Shown here piece by piece: positions 1-6,783 of a stretch of DNA of 10,869 nt (positions are counted from its first letter, which is position 1; every line of letters starts with the position of its first letter). Source of the stretch: Euryarchaeota archaeon UBA175 (GTDB taxonomy: Archaea > Thermoplasmatota > Poseidoniia > Poseidoniales > Thalassarchaeaceae). Below the pieces are notes generated by a model. It saw only the letters and a list, made by a program, of their open reading frames with translations, did no database searches and was not told the origin of the DNA. The translations under genes were made by a program, and so were the position numbers. The stretch spans positions 1-10,869 of the forward strand of contig DAFD01000030.1 of NCBI GenBank assembly GCA_002497895.1, read 5' to 3'.

Positions 1-42
1 TATGATGTATTCGTCATCTAGAGTCGGGAAGCTGGCGTCCAC
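1..42 (-). CDS. Possible start of an unidentified gene, truncated by the window edge
   Basis: Reading the minus strand from a GTG at 42-40, fourteen codons stay open to the window edge and give VDASFPTLDDEYII. This is in the same frame as the 38-residue peptide that ends at 67; the open frame continues upstream of the GTG to that stop and includes two TTG codons at 66-61. No Shine-Dalgarno sequence precedes the GTG. It could be the next gene of a minus-strand operon or chance open sequence, and fourteen codons are too few to tell. No function can be assigned. Confidence 0.22.
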   Translation of the reverse strand, partial: MDASFPTLDDEYII

Positions 43-66
43 ATCATGGAGGGTTCGATTCAACAA

Positions 67-183
67 TCAAGCCTCTTCCTCTTCGAACATTAGTCGCTTG
101 AGTATGTAAAACAAGAGTAAGATGAACAAGGCCCAGATGAAGCACATTTCCAACCATGCCCAGTAAAATCCGGGCTTGAGCAT
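67..183 (-). CDS. 38-residue single-span membrane peptide, unidentified
   Basis: ATG at 183-181 opens a 38-codon frame ending in TGA at 69-67. The product starts MLKPGFYWAWLEM, continues with a strongly hydrophobic stretch at about residues 8-27, and ends in KRLMFEEEEA. That is one membrane span, then a basic stop-transfer patch (Lys-Arg), then an acidic tail. This would place the C-terminus in the cytoplasm by the positive-inside rule. No clear Shine-Dalgarno site lies upstream; an A/T-rich AAATAATC at 232-225 could be a TATA box for a short-leader transcript. The gene is divergent from the surface protein at 251-1228. The membrane-peptide pattern is clear, but I do not recognise the family. 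Small subunits of respiratory or secretion complexes look like this, but nothing here assigns one. Confidence 0.5.
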   Translation of the reverse strand: MLKPGFYWAWLEMCFIWALFILLLFYILKRLMFEEEEA

Positions 184-224
184 GAAATCAACAGAGGGTG
201 CTGGTCTTGAATGGTTTCCCCACT

Positions 225-232
225 GATTATTT
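225..232. promoter_or_regulatory. TATA-like A/T block in the divergent intergenic region
   Basis: GATTATTT (AAATAATC on the other strand) is the most A/T-rich block between the divergent genes starting at 183 (minus) and 251 (plus). Its centre is about 22 nt upstream of the ATG at 251, a distance compatible with a leaderless or nearly leaderless transcript, and about 45 nt upstream of the minus-strand ATG. It was identified by position and composition only. Confidence 0.3.
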
Positions 233-250
233 CGGATACGTCATAGAGGG

Positions 251-1228
251 ATGCCCCTTGGCAGGAGTATGGCGAGGAAGTTACTTTTCTTCCTGACTGC
301 CATCATTTTGCTCCAACTAGTTCCAATTTCGCAAGGACAAAACATCATTCCTGAGGTTGAAATTCAATGCGATCAGCCAGCACCGATTGATGTCTACCCA
401 GGCGCGACTAGAACCACAATAATCTACTGTTCAATCCAGAACTCAAATCCTTACAATGTCAAAGTGGAGATAACTTACCAAGGAGGAGTGCTCGTAATTG
501 CAGGTCCAGCCTCGGTCACTGTTGGCGCTGGTTCTGAAATTACATTCCAGGCAGCTGTGAGAGGGGAACTTAGGCAATCGGTTGGATCACAGGTTGTGTC
601 GATTACCTCCCAAGTAACAGAAGCTAGCGGTGCTCCAGTAAGCGCTATTACTCAACCAGAAGAAGTCAAACTATTGGTCGTCATTAATCAGTTCTCCCGG
701 CTACGTGTGGAGGCTGCGGAATCCCTAGTTACGATGGGTATTGGGAATGAAATCGACCTTGATTTTTGGGTATATAATGATGGAAACGGTAGGGACCAGT
801 TCAATCTCGAAATATCAAATAAAGAATATTTAGAAGAATCTGGTTGGTCGGTGCTTTCGCCGATGAGTAGTGTTGAAATCGACTCATTATCCGCCCCTGA
901 AAAGGTAAGAATAACACTGATTGCGCCTCCTCGTATTTCTTCTAATAATTTCACAGTTCTGGGTAACGGAAGTCATCAGCAAGTGTTCAATCTGGAATTT
1001 AAGGTAACGAGCGAATTTTCGATTAGTAACGAAGGGATCGCAAACTACCAAATCGCTGAAACGAGCATCAAACTGATCGAGCCAAATGACTCGTTAATTG
1101 CCCGTTCACTGGCTTTTCCAAACACTATATTCTCAATTTTCGCAATTTGTTCCGCAGCACTATTCTTCAATTATTCTAGATTCAATACCAAATCACCTAC
1201 GGTGGCCACTCCGAATCTTCATAGATGA
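251..1228 (+). CDS. Secreted Ig-like surface protein with C-terminal membrane anchor, unidentified
   Basis: This 325-residue protein has an N-terminal signal peptide (basic Met-Ala-Arg-Lys then a hydrophobic core, about residues 7-25, likely cleavage after SQG near 29). Two beta-rich Ig-like regions follow. The first (about 35-145) carries Cys40 and Cys60, which could pair; the second (about 150-275) contains NDGNGRDQF, the kind of stretch seen in CARDB/NEW3-like adhesive or scaffold domains. A C-terminal span (about 285-306) with a short basic tail anchors it outside the cell. Asn-X-Ser/Thr sequons occur at about 233, 239, 279 and 307. A second ATG at 269 removes six residues and gives a cleaner signal peptide; both starts have purine-rich sequence too close upstream for ideal Shine-Dalgarno spacing. 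It is richer in A/T than the etf genes beside it. Function and partner are unknown; a surface-layer or cell-contact role is inference. Confidence 0.75.
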   Translation: MPLGRSMARKLLFFLTAIILLQLVPISQGQNIIPEVEIQCDQPAPIDVYPGATRTTIIYCSIQNSNPYNVKVEITYQGGVLVIAGPASVTVGAGSEITFQAAVRGELRQSVGSQVVSITSQVTEASGAPVSAITQPEEVKLLVVINQFSRLRVEAAESLVTMGIGNEIDLDFWVYNDGNGRDQFNLEISNKEYLEESGWSVLSPMSSVEIDSLSAPEKVRITLIAPPRISSNNFTVLGNGSHQQVFNLEFKVTSEFSISNEGIANYQIAETSIKLIEPNDSLIARSLAFPNTIFSIFAICSAALFFNYSRFNTKSPTVATPNLHR

Positions 1229-1249
1229 GTCACAGGTGGGCGGGTCGTC
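1219..1249 (+). promoter_or_regulatory. etfB promoter/leader with the shared TGGGCG-GTCGTC element
   Basis: A TATA-like TCATAGA (1219-1225) lies over the last codons of the upstream gene. It is followed by GTCACAGG and then TGGGCGGGTCGTC (1237-1249), ending 13 nt before the etfB ATG. Aligned without gaps, the 31 bases match the region upstream of rpl44e (7484-7514) at 26 positions, and 19 of the last 21 match. Archaeal transcription usually starts about 25 nt downstream of TATA, which would put the start near the GTCGTC end. The match is seen directly; its promoter role is inferred from its position before two genes. Confidence 0.55.
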
Positions 1250-1262
1250 TAGAGGGCTATCT

Positions 1263-2024
1263 ATGAGCATCGCAGTACTACTCAAACAGGTTCCAGACAC
1301 AACCGCGAAGATTTCAGTATCTGCTGGTCGTGTCGACGAGAGCGCAGTATCAAAATGGTCGATGAGCCCTTACGATGAGTACGCTCTCGAGTCTGCTCTT
1401 CAATTGAAGGAGAGCGGCGGTGGCGATATTGTCGCGATTACCGCCGGACCAGCTCGCTGCGAGAAGTTGCTTCGTGATGCAGCGGCCGTAGGAGCCGATA
1501 CATTGGTTCACATCTCGGCTGAGAACATCAACGATCTTGACTCAACTCAGGTCCAGAAGTTACTGGCCGCAGCCGTCGAGAAGATTGGCTCTTCAGTCGT
1601 CTTCTGCGGCAAGCAGGCTGCTGACACCAACGCCGGTTCCACAGGACCCGGCGTTGCTGAACTCATTGGAGCATCATGCGTCACCCTCGTCTCCGAGGTT
1701 GCAGCCGACGGAGCTGGCTACTCAGCCACTCGCCCGAGCGCCGCTGGCCAAGAGAAGGTCGGCGTCTCAGCCCCATGCGTCTTTGCTTTCGACAAGGGCA
1801 TCACTGAGATGCGCCGGCCGAATGTTCGTGGCATAATGATGGCCAAGAAAAAGCCGATTGAGACTTGGTCGGCCGCTGATCTCGGCGTCGACCTCGGCGC
1901 GGCCGGAGTTACAATTGATGCACATTCCCCACCCGCAGAAAAGCCTCCGGGCCAGAAGTTCGAAGGCGCCGATTCGGTGTCGGCGGTTGTCGGAAAGTTG
2001 CGCGATGAGGCAAACGTGATTTGA
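1263..2024 (+). CDS. etfB: Electron transfer flavoprotein, beta subunit
   Basis: EtfB pairs with EtfA to form the FAD-containing ETF that takes electrons from acyl-CoA and other flavin dehydrogenases and passes them to a membrane quinone oxidoreductase. The 253-residue product starts MSIAVLLKQVPDT, the usual EtfB opening. It has SPYDEYALE, the nucleotide-fold stretch VGADTLVHIS and the family signature near residues 190-205 (FDKGITEMRRP), followed by IMMAKKKPIETW. An in-frame ATG at 1098 would add 55 unrelated residues from inside the previous gene; the ATG at 1263 has AGAGGG at 1251-1256 with six-base spacing and matches the family N-terminus. etfA follows 12 nt downstream. No ETF dehydrogenase or ETF:quinone oxidoreductase gene lies in the window, so the partners are not visible. 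Confidence 0.95.
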   Translation: MSIAVLLKQVPDTTAKISVSAGRVDESAVSKWSMSPYDEYALESALQLKESGGGDIVAITAGPARCEKLLRDAAAVGADTLVHISAENINDLDSTQVQKLLAAAVEKIGSSVVFCGKQAADTNAGSTGPGVAELIGASCVTLVSEVAADGAGYSATRPSAAGQEKVGVSAPCVFAFDKGITEMRRPNVRGIMMAKKKPIETWSAADLGVDLGAAGVTIDAHSPPAEKPPGQKFEGADSVSAVVGKLRDEANVI

Positions 2025-2029
2025 GGAGG
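2023..2029 (+). promoter_or_regulatory. Shine-Dalgarno site of etfA
   Basis: GAGGAGG begins inside the etfB TGA stop and ends seven bases before the etfA ATG at 2037. This supports translational coupling of the two ETF subunits, which are needed in equal amounts. Confidence 0.8.
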
Positions 2030-2036
2030 CGATGGA

Positions 2037-2951
2037 ATGGAATATACAGTCATAGCAGAGTCATCCGGAGATTCTCTCCACCCAATCACAGCTCAACTCG
2101 TTGGTGCCGTAAGTGCTCTCGGTTCCTCTCCTACCGTCGTCGTCCCCGGCGGGGTTGGAGCGGATGAGGCAGCCAGCATCGCTGGCGTATCGAAGGTCGT
2201 CTCGGTTGTAGGCGATTGCTTCGCGACCTTCGATGGTGGGGCTTGGGCCACCGCGATTGCATCGCAGTGCTCAGGCGTCGTGCTTGCTGGCGCGACACCA
2301 ATTGGACGCGAGGTTGCTTCGCGAGTTGCTGCTAAGCGCGGCGTGCCTATTGTTCAGGATGCCACCGGCTTGGCCGCTGGCATTACTATCACTCGACCGA
2401 TTTACTCTGGTAAGGCGGTCGAAACTTCGACCGTTACTGGTGAGTGCGTGATTACACTTCGCGCCAACGCCTTCGAGGCGGCTGGCGCTGGCGGCAGCGC
2501 GGCTGTCAACGTGGTTGACCAGAGCGCTGATGTTGGAATCGCTGTCAAAGAAGCCATCGCAAAGGCTAGTGAAAGGCTCGATGTGAGCGAGGCTGACATA
2601 ATTATCTCAGGTGGCCGTGGAATTGGTCAGAAAGAGAACTTCTCTCAACTCGAAGAGGTTGCTGATATGATTGGTGCCGCTGTCGGTGCTAGTCGAGCAG
2701 TCGTCGATGAATGGGGTATGCCTCACTCGATGCAAGTTGGACAGACCGGAAAGACGGTGACTCCTTCTCTCTACATCGCTGTGGGTATTTCTGGCGCGAT
2801 TCAACACCTCGCTGGAATGCGCTCGTCGAAGTATATCGTCGCGATTAACAAAGATCCTGACGCACCTATCTTCGGCGTGGCTGACTATGGCATAGTTGCA
2901 ACTTGGGAAGAGGCAGTTCCTGCCCTCAAGGCCGCTCTTGCTGCTCTTTGA
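2037..2951 (+). CDS. etfA: Electron transfer flavoprotein, alpha subunit
   Basis: EtfA carries most of the FAD site of the ETF heterodimer. The 304-residue protein has an N-terminal alpha/beta domain (about 1-180) and the conserved C-terminal FAD domain. The diagnostic motifs are VGASRAVVDEWGMPH, then QVGQTGKTVTPSLYIAVGIS running into GAIQHLAGM, then AINKDPDAPIF and VADYGIV. These are the residues that hold the FAD adenosine and isoalloxazine in characterised ETFs. The length is typical. GAGGAGG at 2023-2029, overlapping the etfB stop, sits seven bases before this ATG and decides the start; a nearby ATG at 2032 is in another frame. The gene is co-transcribed with etfB and ends 11 nt from the convergent propeller/PKD gene, so there is almost no room for a separate terminator. 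Confidence 0.96.
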   Translation: MEYTVIAESSGDSLHPITAQLVGAVSALGSSPTVVVPGGVGADEAASIAGVSKVVSVVGDCFATFDGGAWATAIASQCSGVVLAGATPIGREVASRVAAKRGVPIVQDATGLAAGITITRPIYSGKAVETSTVTGECVITLRANAFEAAGAGGSAAVNVVDQSADVGIAVKEAIAKASERLDVSEADIIISGGRGIGQKENFSQLEEVADMIGAAVGASRAVVDEWGMPHSMQVGQTGKTVTPSLYIAVGISGAIQHLAGMRSSKYIVAINKDPDAPIFGVADYGIVATWEEAVPALKAALAAL

Positions 2952-2962
2952 GTGGTCAACCG

Positions 2963-4471
2963 CTACTGGATCCTTACGGTGACCATCGCTGTGGTCGCTG
3001 CTCCTTTGTCGTCTGTAACAGTCAATTCGAACGGGTGAGTGCCCGCACGAAGGCGAACACGGACTTGGGCTTGGTTTCCGATAACCTTGCCATTGGCATC
3101 TTGCCACGCGTAATTCACGATGTGGCCATCGGGGTCGTAGGAGCGAGAACCATCGAGAAGGATTGTTGCTGTGCCGTCTGATTCAGCCGGAGTGGTTCTG
3201 TCTTCGCCCGCGTCTGCGATTGGTGGTAAATTGATGGCGCGGGCGGAGGCTGAGAGGTCGGCCAGCAGGTCTGATTCTGAGACGATTGGATCGCTGGTCG
3301 GAATTTCCATTTCTTCGGCTAGCGTGTCTATCAGACCTCCAGCATCGTTAGCGGATTCCGGCGGTGCGTCAGCCATTGCAATCTCATCCTCGCTGAGACC
3401 GCCGGCGAATTCTGTCGAACCCTGTGGAGTGAATTCGTATTCGAATGAAGCATCTTCGGGAATTCGAGGCTCGGCATCAGGGTCTAGCAGAACTATCGAT
3501 GCTGGATTCTGACCAGCAGGAGCCTCGCCGATGACTGCGATTAGACCCGCACCTAAATCGAGAATCGCAGTCACTAGTCCTTCGTGTTCGTAGGACCAAA
3601 CGGTGGAGCCATCGAAGGCTATGCGTTTGGTGTGGAACCAGGTTCCAATGATTAGGTCATCACCCCACTCGATGATTGTCGATATTGGATTATCAAATCG
3701 GGTGATTTCCTCTAACTCAGCGCCAACAATTCCGTGAATCACCGCTCCGTTCTGGCAACCGACGATAGCACCAGATTCAGTGGCGAGTAAACTAGTAGCA
3801 CGCGCGGGCAACTCACTCATGTGAATCATCCCGCGCTCGTGATCCCAGCATTCCATACGGTTCTCTGGACGGTTGTCAAGAGTCATGCCCATCGAATCTC
3901 GACAGGCGAGCAGAACCCCATCTGGACGGAAGACAAGGTGAGATATTGTCTCGATATCGTCAGCATCGGCTGGTGATTCTTGAACAACCTCTGCCAAAGC
4001 ATCGGAGAGAATCAAAGTGCCATTCGTAAGACCTACTGCAGTTGTTGCTCCATCGGCTGATCCAGCCAATCTTTGTACCTCTCCATACGATTTACGACCG
4101 GATACCTTGCCTTCAGAGTCGATGCGGGTAACTCCTCCCGCGGCATCGACCACCATCACGCCACCTCCACTCGCCGCGAGGATTTCGCAACCAGCAGCAA
4201 TCTCCACCGACCACAGAGGCTCGCCATGAAAGGCGGTAACACCGGTGAGTTCTGATGCTGCGATAACTCCCTCACCAGATCCAGTCAAGCCAACGATAGA
4301 TGACTCAAGAATCGCGCTGTCAAGCAGCGCGTCGGCCTCGTAAATCCGTAGAACACCCGAGGCCGTTCCAACAGCAAATCGACCGGCCCCAAGAGCGCAA
4401 CAAGCGGTCACAGCTTCGTCCATCGGAATCAGAGACGTGCTCTCGATAGTCGGCAAGCGCTCGTCCATCAT
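2963..4471 (-). CDS. Cytosolic beta-propeller protein with C-terminal PKD domain
   Basis: The 502-residue protein has three parts. Residues about 20-332 form repeating units of roughly 40 residues with GxxxxGxxxGxLxIY/D-type strands, as in WD40/PQQ-like propellers (for example GRFAVGTASGVLRIYEAD, then TTAVGLTNGTLILSD); I count about seven or eight blades. Residues about 333-413 are a low-complexity acidic linker rich in Glu, Asp, Ser and Pro. Residues about 414-502 are a classic PKD domain: PPIADAGEDR, LLDGSRSYDPDGHIVNYAW, FELTVTDDKGAATT. There is no signal peptide or membrane span, so it should be cytosolic, which is unusual for a PKD domain. It may be a protein-interaction scaffold, but ligand and process are unknown. 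It lies 78 nt downstream of purF on the same strand. Propellers are hard to classify by eye; the PKD call is secure. Confidence 0.82.
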   Translation of the reverse strand: MMDERLPTIESTSLIPMDEAVTACCALGAGRFAVGTASGVLRIYEADALLDSAILESSIVGLTGSGEGVIAASELTGVTAFHGEPLWSVEIAAGCEILAASGGGVMVVDAAGGVTRIDSEGKVSGRKSYGEVQRLAGSADGATTAVGLTNGTLILSDALAEVVQESPADADDIETISHLVFRPDGVLLACRDSMGMTLDNRPENRMECWDHERGMIHMSELPARATSLLATESGAIVGCQNGAVIHGIVGAELEEITRFDNPISTIIEWGDDLIIGTWFHTKRIAFDGSTVWSYEHEGLVTAILDLGAGLIAVIGEAPAGQNPASIVLLDPDAEPRIPEDASFEYEFTPQGSTEFAGGLSEDEIAMADAPPESANDAGGLIDTLAEEMEIPTSDPIVSESDLLADLSASARAINLPPIADAGEDRTTPAESDGTATILLDGSRSYDPDGHIVNYAWQDANGKVIGNQAQVRVRLRAGTHPFELTVTDDKGAATTAMVTVRIQ

Positions 4472-4536
4472 GCACCCAACCCAACTCGTGCAGTTTTCAC
4501 CCTGTCGTGTGAATGAGCCTGGTGTGACTAGAAATT

Positions 4537-4553
4537 TTGAGTGAATAACTCAA
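4537..4553. repeat. 6-bp inverted repeat at the purF stop codon
   Basis: TTGAGT (4537-4542) and ACTCAA (4548-4553) are perfect inverted copies separated by GAATA. The repeat covers the purF stop codon (4552-4550). On the minus strand it is followed by AAAATTTC, not a clean T run. It could be a weak hairpin or part of a termination or promoter signal between purF and the propeller gene, or it could be chance. Confidence 0.35.
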
Positions 4554-6040
4554 GCCTTAGCCGAATCCTTCCGTTTGGCCTCAATAGAGTCCAGATAGGC
4601 CTTGTCAATTTGCCCAGAGACATATCGGCCATCGAAGCAAGAGCAATCGAAATTCGCGAGGCGTTTATCGCCTGCACCTAGACACGCCTCGACCAAATCA
4701 TCCAGTTTCTGATAGATCAACCAATCAGCACCAATCGCCTCACACACACCCTCAGTAGTGCGATTGTGTGCCACATATTCGTGCTTTGCAGGCATGTCGA
4801 TACCGTACACATTGGGGTGCACCACAGGAGGTGCGGCAGAGGCGAAGTAGACCTTTTTAGCGCCGGCGTCACGAGCCATTTCGACGATACGACGAGAGGT
4901 GTTTCCGCGAATTATGCTATCATCGACAATGAGGACATTTCGGCCCTCAAATTCGTGGTAAATTGTGTTGAGTTTCCTACGAACTGAGTCCTTCCTCAGC
5001 GCTTGTCCTGGCATGATGAAGGTACGACCAATGTAGCGGTTCTTGACAAAACCCTCTCGATAAGATACACCGAGCTCACTGGCCAATTCCAAAGCCGCTA
5101 TTCTTCCACTATCAGGTACAGGGATGACGCAATCAATCTCATGATCGGGGTGCTCGAGAGCGATTCTTTCAGCGAGTTTTGCACCCATCGCCAAGCGCGC
5201 GCCGTGAACCGAAACGCCGTCTAGGCGCGAGTCGGGGCGGGCGAAGTAAACGAACTCGAAGATGCAAGGCGTGTGCGTAGGTTGTTCGGCGCAGATACGC
5301 GAAGTGCGCGTTCCATCCATTCTGACTATGATTGCTTCTCCGGGTGCAACATCGCGGTCGGTTTCGAATCCAAGCGATTTCATCGCAACGGATTCGGATG
5401 CAACTAGAGTCTCAGTGAATCCGTCGACCTCACAACTTCCAATACTGAGTGGTCGAATGCCGTATGGGTCTCGGAATGCGACCATTCCCCACCCAGTGAT
5501 CATTGCTACGACTGAGTAGGAGCCCTCGACGGTCGAATTGATTGCGCTGATGGCGCGAAAGACGTCTTCCTCGCCAAGCGCGTCGAGGCCTCCTCGGCGA
5601 CCGTTGATAGCGCGTTGAATCTCGGCCGCGAATAGATTGAGCAAGGCTTCTGAGTCCGAGCTTGTATTGATGCGACGGTGGTCGCGCTCGAGGAGAGTAT
5701 CGATTATGTGTTCGGGGTTTGTCAGATTGCCATTGTGAGCTAGACTAACTCCGAATGGAGAGTTAGTGTAGAATGGTTGGGCTTCTGCCGCTGAGGATGA
5801 ACCAGCAGTCGGATATCGAGTGTGACCGAGCCCCATCGAGCCTTCTAGGGCTTGCAGGTGGCGAAGGCGGAAAACATCCCGAACGAGTCCGTTAGCACGG
5901 CGGTGTGAAATGTTCTTATCGTCACTGGTTACTATGCCCGCCGCGTCCTGTCCGCGATGCTGCAAAACAAGTAATCCATCGTAGAGTGTTTTGCCGACCT
6001 GCGAGTCGGGATGCCCGACTAGACCGATGATACCGCACAT
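4550..6040 (-). CDS. purF: Amidophosphoribosyltransferase
   Basis: PurF catalyses the first committed step of purine synthesis: glutamine-derived ammonia plus PRPP gives phosphoribosylamine. The 496-residue protein begins MCGIIGLVGH, so Cys2 becomes the N-terminal nucleophile once Met is removed, and no propeptide is present. The glutaminase half (1 to about 235) shows LQHRGQDAAGIV, GHTRYPTAGSSSAAEAQPF and AHNGNLTN. The phosphoribosyltransferase half has the PRPP loop VLIVDDSIIRGNT at about 369-381 and the flexible-loop region FVKNRYIGRTFIMPGQ at 331-346. The C-terminal NVYGIDMP and FDCSCFDGRYV resemble the E. coli-type enzyme rather than the iron-sulfur B. subtilis type: Asn410 stands where that type has a cluster Cys, and the late Cys pair is spaced C-x-C. 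GGGAG lies about a dozen bases upstream of the start. rpl37e lies 76 nt upstream on the same strand. Confidence 0.97.
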   Translation of the reverse strand: MCGIIGLVGHPDSQVGKTLYDGLLVLQHRGQDAAGIVTSDDKNISHRRANGLVRDVFRLRHLQALEGSMGLGHTRYPTAGSSSAAEAQPFYTNSPFGVSLAHNGNLTNPEHIIDTLLERDHRRINTSSDSEALLNLFAAEIQRAINGRRGGLDALGEEDVFRAISAINSTVEGSYSVVAMITGWGMVAFRDPYGIRPLSIGSCEVDGFTETLVASESVAMKSLGFETDRDVAPGEAIIVRMDGTRTSRICAEQPTHTPCIFEFVYFARPDSRLDGVSVHGARLAMGAKLAERIALEHPDHEIDCVIPVPDSGRIAALELASELGVSYREGFVKNRYIGRTFIMPGQALRKDSVRRKLNTIYHEFEGRNVLIVDDSIIRGNTSRRIVEMARDAGAKKVYFASAAPPVVHPNVYGIDMPAKHEYVAHNRTTEGVCEAIGADWLIYQKLDDLVEACLGAGDKRLANFDCSCFDGRYVSGQIDKAYLDSIEAKRKDSAKA

Positions 6041-6116
6041 CGGGAATCGTTTCTCCCTGACCGATTCGGGACTTAGCCATTTCCAGCATGGTCTGACGCC
6101 GATTCAGGCGCAGTAC

Positions 6117-6305
6117 TCACTTCTTCGGGTAGGAGAGAGAACGGTTGCGCTTGCTCCAGCGGAACTTGCGCAGGCGAGCGGTCTCGCCGTAGCCACAGGA
6201 AGAGCAAGCACGCTTCTGCTTGTGGTAGGAATGTCGGCCGCAGCGTCGGCAACGAATGTGCGTGGACTTCTGCTTCTTGCCCATGCTTGGAGTACCCTTG
6301 GACAT
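6117..6305 (-). CDS. rpl37e: 50S ribosomal protein L37e (eL37)
   Basis: This is a small zinc-binding protein of the large ribosomal subunit. The 62-residue product reads [20 protein letters not shown] at its start and carries an intact four-cysteine zinc site, [10 protein letters not shown] then CSSCGYG, followed by the basic RNA-binding tail [24 protein letters not shown] at 6314 would add three residues, but the ATG at 6305 matches the family N-terminus and has GAGGTGG (6317-6311) five bases upstream. In many archaea L37e follows an Lsm/Sm-like gene; here a 106-nt intergenic region precedes it instead, and a TATA-like box there suggests its own promoter. PurF lies downstream on the same strand. 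Confidence 0.96.
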   Translation of the reverse strand: MSKGTPSMGKKQKSTHIRCRRCGRHSYHKQKRACSSCGYGETARLRKFRWSKRNRSLSYPKK

Positions 6306-6344
6306 GATAACCACCTCTTAGGACAGCGCGGCGACCGACCGGCG

Positions 6345-6352
6345 TGTTATGA
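6345..6352 (-). promoter_or_regulatory. TATA-like box upstream of rpl37e
   Basis: TCATAACA on the minus strand sits 39 nt upstream of the rpl37e ATG, which would give a short leader holding the GAGGTGG ribosome site. The first five bases match the TCATA at the start of the etfB and rpl44e elements, which suggests a TCATA-type TATA box in this genome. No other gene is visible between 6306 and 6411. Confidence 0.4.
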
Positions 6353-6411
6353 GCGTTACTCACGCTGATGCCGCGAGCATGCGAAGGGAATGAGGGACTG
6401 AGAGCGCGAAA

Positions 6412-6783
6412 TCAATTCTCGATCATGTCCATCAAAGGATCCTCGGAAGGCTTCCAGAATGTGACTCTGAACATCTGAAAAGTGACCAAAGCAAGGGCAG
6501 GAGGTAGCCATAGAACGAGCACTCCGGCCTCAACGAAAATCACGAAGAAGACCCACTCAAAAATCGCCCCTAAGGAAGATTCACCATCTCCCATGTATGA
6601 GAAGGCGACCATCGGACCAATAGATAGTATCAGAGAGGCAGTAAGAGGGATGATTGGTCGATGATGAGGATTCCAAGTGACGATGAGGTGCACAGCGAAG
6701 CAATAGCAAATGAACATCATTCCTAACAGTATCATGACGAAGATTGCTTCAGGAGAAGATAGCAAATCTACTGACTGGAACAT
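6412..6783 (-). CDS. Small multi-span membrane protein, unidentified (second gene of pair)
   Basis: The 123-residue protein has hydrophobic spans at about 12-36, 44-64 and 72-105; the last is long enough for two passes or one pass plus a re-entrant turn. A charged patch (TWNPHHRP, 36-43) separates the first two and GDGESS (65-70) separates the second and third. The C-terminal tail FWKPSEDPLMDMIEN is probably cytoplasmic. The ATG at 6783 overlaps the upstream gene's stop by one base (TGATG) and is preceded by GGAGGTGA with six-base spacing; an in-frame GTG one codon earlier is too close to that site. The tight coupling suggests it acts with the 199-residue membrane protein encoded immediately upstream. 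I recognise no family or catalytic motif. Confidence 0.75.
   Translation of the reverse strand: MFQSVDLLSSPEAIFVMILLGMMFICYCFAVHLIVTWNPHHRPIIPLTASLILSIGPMVAFSYMGDGESSLGAIFEWVFFVIFVEAGVLVLWLPPALALVTFQMFRVTFWKPSEDPLMDMIEN

Noticed and set aside
1098..1262. Upstream ATG extension of etfB
   Set aside because: It adds 55 residues read from inside the surface-protein gene that do not resemble EtfB; the ATG at 1263 has a proper ribosome site and the family N-terminus.
2607..3107. 166-codon minus-strand open frame across the etfA 3' end and the propeller gene
   Set aside because: It lies antisense to strongly supported etfA sequence and over the PKD-coding region in another frame; its composition resembles no known domain.
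4537..4553. Intrinsic terminator call for the inverted repeat
   Set aside because: The stem is A/T-rich, only 6 bp, and lacks a following T run on the minus strand; it is reported only as a repeat.
6306..6411. tRNA or small RNA gene between rpl37e and the membrane pair
   Set aside because: No cloverleaf arms, T-loop or box motifs are visible; the region is explained as the rpl37e promoter and leader.
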